The translations under genes were made by a program, and so were the position numbers. Positions 59,241-64,000 of a stretch of DNA of 64,000 bases are shown in pieces. The stretch covers positions 310,001 through 374,000 of the forward strand of contig NZ_PJZH01000001.1 in assembly GCF_002858715.1 (NCBI RefSeq). The letters run 5' to 3'. Source of the stretch: Chimaeribacter coloradensis. Lineage in GTDB: Bacteria; Pseudomonadota; Gammaproteobacteria; Enterobacterales; Enterobacteriaceae. The stretch's first letter is position 1. Each line of letters starts with the position of its first letter. The notes beneath the pieces are model-generated. The model made no database searches. It was not told where the DNA came from and was given only the letters and a program-made list of their open reading frames with translations.

Positions 59241-59320
59241 TCAGATTAATCTTAGATAAGTGTAATCGTTGCCGCCCTTAACAGTTAAGCTATCTGTGAC
59301 CTTTTCTAAGATAATTCTTA
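59241..59320 (-). promoter_or_regulatory. Two RcsB-box-like palindromes before the 22-residue gene
   Basis: TCAGATTAATCTTA (59241-59254) lies 15 bp upstream of the start codon and TAAGATAATTCTTA (59307-59320) about 80 bp upstream. Both match TAAGA-N4-TCTTA, the first with one mismatch, and the first is 13 of 14 identical to the box at 20103. A third palindrome CTTAACAGTTAAG lies between them (59277-59289). Confidence 0.5.
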
Positions 59321-59386
59321 GGTAAAGGGCGTCCGATCGGCCACTTGCACTGTTATGCGTTGACCGTAGCCCGGCAGTGGCCTGCC

Positions 59387-60541
59387 TCAGGCCAGCGGCT
59401 CAATGCGCGGCTCAGCCCGGTTTTGCTTCAGCACATATTTCCCCAGCTTAATGCCCGGTTTTTCCACGCCTTTATAGAGCAGCATCGCCAGCAGGTAGGT
59501 TACCGGCAGGCAGATCGCGGCGACCACCAGGAAACGCAGGATCGCGCTCTGCTGCGCCAGGCCTGTCTGGCTCAGCAGCAGACCACAGGCCGGGATCACA
59601 ATCAGCAGGTGCAGCATATAGACCGAGTAGGAGACATCACCGAGGAAGGTGCTGAAACGCAGTGTAAGCAGGCGGCGCGGCAGGGCCATCACCGATGCCA
59701 TCGCGCTGCCGGCGCGGAACTTCCACAGAATGGCGGCCATCAGCAGAATCATCGCGGCCTCCATGCCGATACGCACCTTATGCCAGCCAATGGTCAGGAA
59801 AATGCTGATGACCGGTGCCAGCAGCGCCAGCAGCAGATAGCGCACCTGCATCCGGCGTACTGCCTCGGCGATCAGCATCCCTGCCACAAACATATGCAGC
59901 TTCAGGAAAATCAGCGACGGCATCTTAAAGGCTTCCACATACCCCGGCAGGGCAAACTTCAGCACGATCCCGGCCAGCATCAGCACCAGGCAGGTGGGCA
60001 GGTAACCGAAGCGCATAATCGCCAGCATAATGAACGGGAACAGCGCGTAATACTGCATCTCCAGCCCGATGCTCCAGTCCGGCAGGACGGTATTAAAGGC
60101 GTAGTGCGGCAGGAACCCGAACAGGAACAGCACGTGGGTCGCCAGGTTGCCGAAGGACTGATCGGCATAACGTGACACCTCGGTGGCGGTCGCCGGGTAA
60201 AACGACGAGATAATGTCGCGCATCTCACCGAAGAACGGGCCGAAACCGATCGCCACCACCAGCAGCACATAGTAGAGCGGCGCGATGCGGAAATAACGGC
60301 GTAACCAGAATTTTTTGAAGGTCGCGGCGGCGGTCCACGGCTCTGCCTCACGCCGCTCCTGATAGTTTTTTGCCATCAGGAACCCGGAAAGCAGGATGAA
60401 GAGATCGACACCCATGCTCGGGTCCGATAACAGCGGGAAAGAGAAGTTGATCAAAATGCAGATATGGCCCAGCAGAACCCACAGAGAGGCCAGTCCCCGC
60501 AGGCCTTCCAGTTCCGGAGACCAGTTTTTTGGTGCTTTCAT
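59387..60541 (-). CDS. Membrane acyltransferase (acyltransferase_3/OafA family)
   Basis: 384 residues with about ten membrane helices. The start shows the family hallmark LEGLRGLASLWVLLGHIC with the His-containing helix, followed by MGVDLFILLSGFLMAKNY and the Arg in WLRRYFRIAPLYYVLL. Such enzymes move acetyl or succinyl groups onto surface sugars. The ATG at 60541 starts this motif; a 9-residue longer form was rejected. The acceptor is unknown; another family member follows upstream on the same strand. Confidence 0.85.
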   Translation of the reverse strand: MKAPKNWSPELEGLRGLASLWVLLGHICILINFSFPLLSDPSMGVDLFILLSGFLMAKNYQERREAEPWTAAATFKKFWLRRYFRIAPLYYVLLVVAIGFGPFFGEMRDIISSFYPATATEVSRYADQSFGNLATHVLFLFGFLPHYAFNTVLPDWSIGLEMQYYALFPFIMLAIMRFGYLPTCLVLMLAGIVLKFALPGYVEAFKMPSLIFLKLHMFVAGMLIAEAVRRMQVRYLLLALLAPVISIFLTIGWHKVRIGMEAAMILLMAAILWKFRAGSAMASVMALPRRLLTLRFSTFLGDVSYSVYMLHLLIVIPACGLLLSQTGLAQQSAILRFLVVAAICLPVTYLLAMLLYKGVEKPGIKLGKYVLKQNRAEPRIEPLA

Positions 60542-60670
60542 ACTGCGTTCCTTTACAGTGGCGGACAAATTAAGGCAAACGCACGAATGTAAACAGACAA
60601 CGATGACAAATATTTAAGAATTGTCATAAAAAGGTGATGAATCAGAAAAGCCTCATACGAGGCGGCAGGC

Positions 60671-60694
60671 AGAAAAAAGGCCTCCGGAGAGGCC
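60671..60694 (-). terminator. Terminator of the second acyltransferase gene
   Basis: A 6-bp stem (GGCCTC with GAGGCC, loop CGGA) followed on the minus strand by six T residues, 23 bp after the gene's stop at 60717. Confidence 0.78.
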
Positions 60695-60716
60695 AATCAG
60701 AGGGGAGATATTCTTC

Positions 60717-61847
60717 TTATTTTTCAGCACGTCGGAGGGCGTAACTCTGGGTGAGCGACCGGCCAACCTGCTGCCAGTGTTTCTCAATACGTCGGTTGGT
60801 GATGCCGGCAATAAAGATAACCAGCGCCAGGATCGCCAGCAGCACCAGATCATTAATAACCGGGCCGCCAAAGTCGAGGTAGCGTTTGTCACCCACCATC
60901 GGCGCGATCTGCCAGCCGGTAACTTTTTGCAGCACGATCATCAGTGACAGCAGGCAGAACAGGATCGCCGCATGGGTCATGTAAATCGAATAGGAGAGCA
61001 CGCCCATCCGCAGGAAAAACGGCCGCTTCATCGCCTGGGAGACCGCACCCACTTCCAGGGAGAAAGTGAATACGCAGAGGCAGAACAGCAGGATGCAGGT
61101 CAGGGTTTTCTCCGGGACCGGCAGCGCTACCACGGTAATGGTGCCGGCCAGCACCACCATCTCCAGCAGGGAGCCGGCGGTATAGCTGAGGTCAATGCGG
61201 TCTGCCACTTTGCGGTAGAGCACATAGGTCAGGCAGCCGCCAAAGAAACAGCTCAGCCCGCGCAGCACATTCTCGGTGATGCCATGGTGATCGTGCAGCA
61301 GCATATAGAGCGCTGAGCAGGAGATCGCCGCCCAGGCCAGGTACTTGCCCACCCCGCGCAGCATCGTCAGCGCGAAGAAGATCATGTACATGTAATATTC
61401 CACGCTGATGCTCCACGACGGGAAGTTATAGCTCAGCGGGTTGGTCAGCGGCGTCCAGGACTGCACCAGCACCAGGTTCGGCAGGATTTCCTGCGGGGCG
61501 GTCACGCCGGTGAAGGGAATGCTGTTAAAAACAAAGCCCTTTTTATAGGCGAGCCATTTCGCGATCTCAAGCAGGATAAACACGCCCAGCATAAAGATAT
61601 GCAGCGGGAAGATCCTGAAGGTGCGGGATATAAAAAAGTCCTTAAAGCGAAGGCCGCTTTTAAATCCATACCCGTGAGCCAGCACAAAACCGCTCAGGAC
61701 AAAGAAGAAATCCACCAGCAGGTGGCTGGCCCGGAAGAAAGAGAGTTCGGTAACGCTGCCCACCATATTTACGTGGTAGACAACTACCGACATGGCGCAC
61801 AGGCCACGAAAGCTGTCGAGCGCATCAAAGCGCTTATTTACTGCCAT
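60717..61847 (-). CDS. Membrane acyltransferase (acyltransferase_3 family)
   Basis: 376 residues, about ten membrane helices. FDALDSFRGLCAMSVVVYHV with the catalytic His, LLVDFFFVLSGFVLAHGY and the Arg of ISRTFRIFPLHIFML mark the family, and PSWSISVEYYMYM is also typical. It differs clearly from the neighbour at 59387, so the two are not a recent duplication. Surface-sugar O-acylation is the likely role; the substrate is unknown. It is separated from the next gene by its own terminator. Confidence 0.87.
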   Translation of the reverse strand: MAVNKRFDALDSFRGLCAMSVVVYHVNMVGSVTELSFFRASHLLVDFFFVLSGFVLAHGYGFKSGLRFKDFFISRTFRIFPLHIFMLGVFILLEIAKWLAYKKGFVFNSIPFTGVTAPQEILPNLVLVQSWTPLTNPLSYNFPSWSISVEYYMYMIFFALTMLRGVGKYLAWAAISCSALYMLLHDHHGITENVLRGLSCFFGGCLTYVLYRKVADRIDLSYTAGSLLEMVVLAGTITVVALPVPEKTLTCILLFCLCVFTFSLEVGAVSQAMKRPFFLRMGVLSYSIYMTHAAILFCLLSLMIVLQKVTGWQIAPMVGDKRYLDFGGPVINDLVLLAILALVIFIAGITNRRIEKHWQQVGRSLTQSYALRRAEK

Positions 61848-62605
61848 GAGAAATTCCTCGCCTGAGTTAACAGCGCAAAGTGTAAAGAATTCTTTTCTTT
61901 GCGCAACACCCGGCAGGCTTAATTAATAGAATAAAGGGTAATCTGCGATGAAATAAGAATCCTCTTAAATAAAAGATAATATATAAAATAATTAAAAATC
62001 AAAAACTTATATAATATTCTTTGTGGAATAACAAACAAGTAAACGCTCGTTGTCTGAAAGTGAAGAAACTTTTTTTCGGATAATTACTCAGCGGATTTTC
62101 AGCGGCTATTTAATTGTCCGGCAAAGAAAAGTTACCGGTAAAAACGGGCAAAATAAGAGGAAGGATTAATGTAATTCATACGGCGAAGAACATTATCCAT
62201 CATTGATAGTAATGAGGCGGGGCAGATCCTTTTTAATAAATAATCAGATAAGCGATAAATTTTCTCATTTCACCCGTAATGGTAAAGGGCGGAACTGTTT
62301 TGCGCGGCTTATCAATACCGGTTAACCGGGACACAATCGGGTGATGATCTCTCCCACCGGCAAAGATAACCGCAGGCAGGACGCCAGGATTATTTATGTA
62401 AGAAAGAAGGGCCTGCATTAACAAAGGTGATGCGGCGCAGGCAGCCGTCAATGCGGCCGGCTAATCAATCGGGAAAACAAGCAATAAGCGGCATTAACCT
62501 CAGGCTGCGGCACGCCGGCCGATCGGCACTGTGCCGGGGAGGGCCATGACAGCCGCGCGTTTGCGGGGTATAACACCCTCTCTTTTATCAGCAGAAGGGA
62601 CAAGG
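61848..62605. other. AT-rich gap upstream of maa
   Basis: 758 bp, strongly AT-rich near 61,900-62,100, with no supported gene. It should contain the promoters of the acyltransferase at 60717 and of maa. It shows no terminator-like hairpin and no known operator. Confidence 0.5.
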
Positions 62606-63160
62606 ATGAAAACGGAAAAAGAGAAGATGCTGGCCGGTGAGATCTACCAGGCGAACGACCCGGAGCTCACACAGGATCGCAAACGGGCTAAAAAGCGCTG
62701 CCAGCAGATTAACCAGCATGACACCGACGATCTGCCCGGGCGCGAGGCGCGGCTGGCCGAACTGATGCGGTTTAAAGGCACTTTTTACGTCGAGCCGCCG
62801 CTGTATGTGGATTATGGTTACAACATACATATAGGTGACAACTTCTACGCCAACCACGGGCTGACCATTCTCGACGGTGCGCCCGTCGTCATCGGCAACA
62901 ATGTCTTTATTGCCCCCAATGTGGTGATCGCCACAGCCGGGCATCCGCTCGACAAAACGCAGCGGGCGACCGGGGAGGAGTTCGTCAAACCTATTACCAT
63001 CGGCGATGATGTCTGGCTCGGGGCGCACGTCACCCTCTGCCCGGGCGTGACGCTGGGCAATAATGTGGTGGTAGGGGCGGGCAGTACAGTAGTGCATGAC
63101 TTGCCGGACAACAGTGTCTGCGTCGGGACACCAGCCCGGCCGGTTAAAACGCTGGAGTAA
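62606..63160 (+). CDS. maa: Maltose O-acetyltransferase
   Basis: 184 residues. N-terminal maltose/galactoside acetyltransferase motif KMLAGEIYQANDPEL, then left-handed beta-helix hexapeptide repeats (INIG-like IGDNFYANHGLTIL, VVIGNNVFIAPNVVI), the catalytic His in ATAGHPLD and C-terminal VVHDLPDNSVCVG. It transfers acetyl from acetyl-CoA to maltose, glucose or related sugars. The ATG at 62606 follows GAAGGGACAAGG. Confidence 0.93.
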   Translation: MKTEKEKMLAGEIYQANDPELTQDRKRAKKRCQQINQHDTDDLPGREARLAELMRFKGTFYVEPPLYVDYGYNIHIGDNFYANHGLTILDGAPVVIGNNVFIAPNVVIATAGHPLDKTQRATGEEFVKPITIGDDVWLGAHVTLCPGVTLGNNVVVGAGSTVVHDLPDNSVCVGTPARPVKTLE

Positions 63161-63169
63161 CAGCGGCCG

Positions 63170-64000
63170 CTATTTCAGCCCGGCGCGGCGGGTTGCCACT
63201 GTTGCCAGCCCCGACCAGTCGAGGTTGCCGTCGCCCTGGGCGATCGCGTCCAGGAAGTTATCTTTCAGCACCCCGGCAAACGGCAGGGGGGTGTGGCTGT
63301 TGTTTCCGGCTTCCAGCGCCAGGTTGACGTCTTTCAGCCCCAGCGTGAGTTTGAACCCGGCCGGCGTATAGCGCTGTGCCGCAATCATGTTGCCATAGTT
63401 AACGTAGGCCGGGCAGTTGAACAGGGTGCCGGAGAGCATCTCAAGGAAATCAGGCGCGGCGACCCCGTGGTTGCGCACCAGCGCCGCGCCTTCCGCCATC
63501 GTTTCGATCGCACTGGCCAGCGCAAAGTTGGCGGCAATTTTCACTACGTTGGCCTGTTCAGGCTGTTCGCCGAAATGCCAGGTCTTCTGCCCCATGACAT
63601 CAAACAGCGGCTGCACCCGCGCCAGCGCCGGGGTCTCGCCTGCCGCCAGAATATTCAGCTTGCCCGCCGCCGCCACGTCAATCCGCCCCAGCACCGGTGC
63701 CGCCACATAACTGATGCCGCGCGCCGCGTGAAGCGCTGCCAGCTCCTGCGCCAGCGCCACGGAAATGGTCGCCATGTTGACATGCACCGTCCCCGGTATC
63801 ATCTGGGCCAGCAGGCCGCTCTCGACCACCACCGACCAGGTGGCCGCATCATCCGCCAGCATGGTGATCAGCACATCCACATGTGCCAGCCCGGTCGGGT
63901 CATCAACCGCCGTGGCCCCTTGTGAGGCGAGGGTGTCCGCCGCCTGCGGGCTGCGGTTCCAGACGGTCAGCGTATGGCCGGCCGAGAGGATGTTCTTTGC
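63170..64000 (-). CDS. NAD(P)-dependent 3-hydroxyacid dehydrogenase (HIBADH family), partial
   Basis: The 5' end runs off the right edge; 276 residues are seen. GHTLTVWNRSPQAADTLASQ is part of the Rossmann fold, DVLITMLADDAATW and APVLGRIDVAAAGKLNILAA follow, and the catalytic Lys is in NVVKIAANFALASAI. This is the 3-hydroxyisobutyrate/tartronate-semialdehyde reductase superfamily, or an imine reductase; the substrate cannot be told. It is convergent with maa, 10 bp apart. Confidence 0.85.
   Translation of the reverse strand, partial: AKNILSAGHTLTVWNRSPQAADTLASQGATAVDDPTGLAHVDVLITMLADDAATWSVVVESGLLAQMIPGTVHVNMATISVALAQELAALHAARGISYVAAPVLGRIDVAAAGKLNILAAGETPALARVQPLFDVMGQKTWHFGEQPEQANVVKIAANFALASAIETMAEGAALVRNHGVAAPDFLEMLSGTLFNCPAYVNYGNMIAAQRYTPAGFKLTLGLKDVNLALEAGNNSHTPLPFAGVLKDNFLDAIAQGDGNLDWSGLATVATRRAGLK

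Noticed and set aside
62233-62451. 72-codon frame on the minus strand upstream of maa
   Set aside because: No ribosome site, AT-rich end and no recognisable motif; it lies in the promoter region of maa.

Overview
The window is chromosomal DNA from a high-GC member of the Enterobacterales. The closest feel is Yersiniaceae and Serratia-like. The proline iminopeptidase matches the Serratia enzyme as I remember it, and most genes are full-length relatives of E. coli proteins, but the species cannot be fixed from sequence alone. No rRNA, tRNA or CRISPR array was seen.

Layout. (1) 1-17.0 kb is conserved core and matches the E. coli cobB-to-icd segment: cobB end, potDCBA, pepT, roxA, phoQP, purB, hflD, mnmA, nudJ, rluE, icd, then a short opgB-like gene. 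(2) 17.3-22.4 kb is a string of short genes, many for small membrane or unknown proteins. It includes a Pmp3/YqaE protein, yebW, mgrB, yebO, two phage-type small genes and a 32-residue membrane protein. (3) 22.6-25.3 kb holds a metallo-beta-lactamase-fold gene, 1.2 kb without genes, and yobF-cspC. (4) 25.3-51.6 kb matches E. coli minutes 40-41: a laccase-domain gene, rlmA, mntP with its manganese riboswitch, yobD-manZYX, yoaE, pdeD, sdaA, nudL-pabB, yoaH, purT, dbpA, yebG, yqfB, ptrB, exoX, yobB, pip, holE, ftnA, yobA-yebZ-yebY and the sRNA gene sdsR. (5) 51,582-58,141 is a low-GC degraded prophage. It is bounded by a 26-bp direct repeat that is the 3' end of sdsR. (6) 58.2-64 kb is accessory: a DUF2971 gene, a 22-residue membrane protein, two membrane acyltransferases, maa and a truncated dehydrogenase gene.

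Regulation read from the DNA. A near-perfect PhoP box lies before phoPQ and a second before mgrB, whose product inhibits PhoQ, so the feedback loop is contained in the window. A consensus PurR operator precedes purT and a LexA box precedes yebG. Sigma-S-type -10 elements precede sdsR and the Pmp3 gene. A shared TAAGA-N4-TCTTA palindrome, resembling an RcsB box, precedes both of the smallest membrane-protein genes.

Most unusual region. The prophage remnant has lost nearly all phage genes. It keeps the C-terminal half of an integrase fused by deletion to a DNA-ejection protein, a membrane-protein moron, a P22/HK620-type tailspike broken by two frameshifts and one in-frame stop, and an intact Panacea-type toxin-antitoxin pair. 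That pair has a strong promoter overlaid by two identical operator palindromes. Next to the right attachment site are an 8-bp palindrome and a 16-bp perfect stem-loop with no assigned role.
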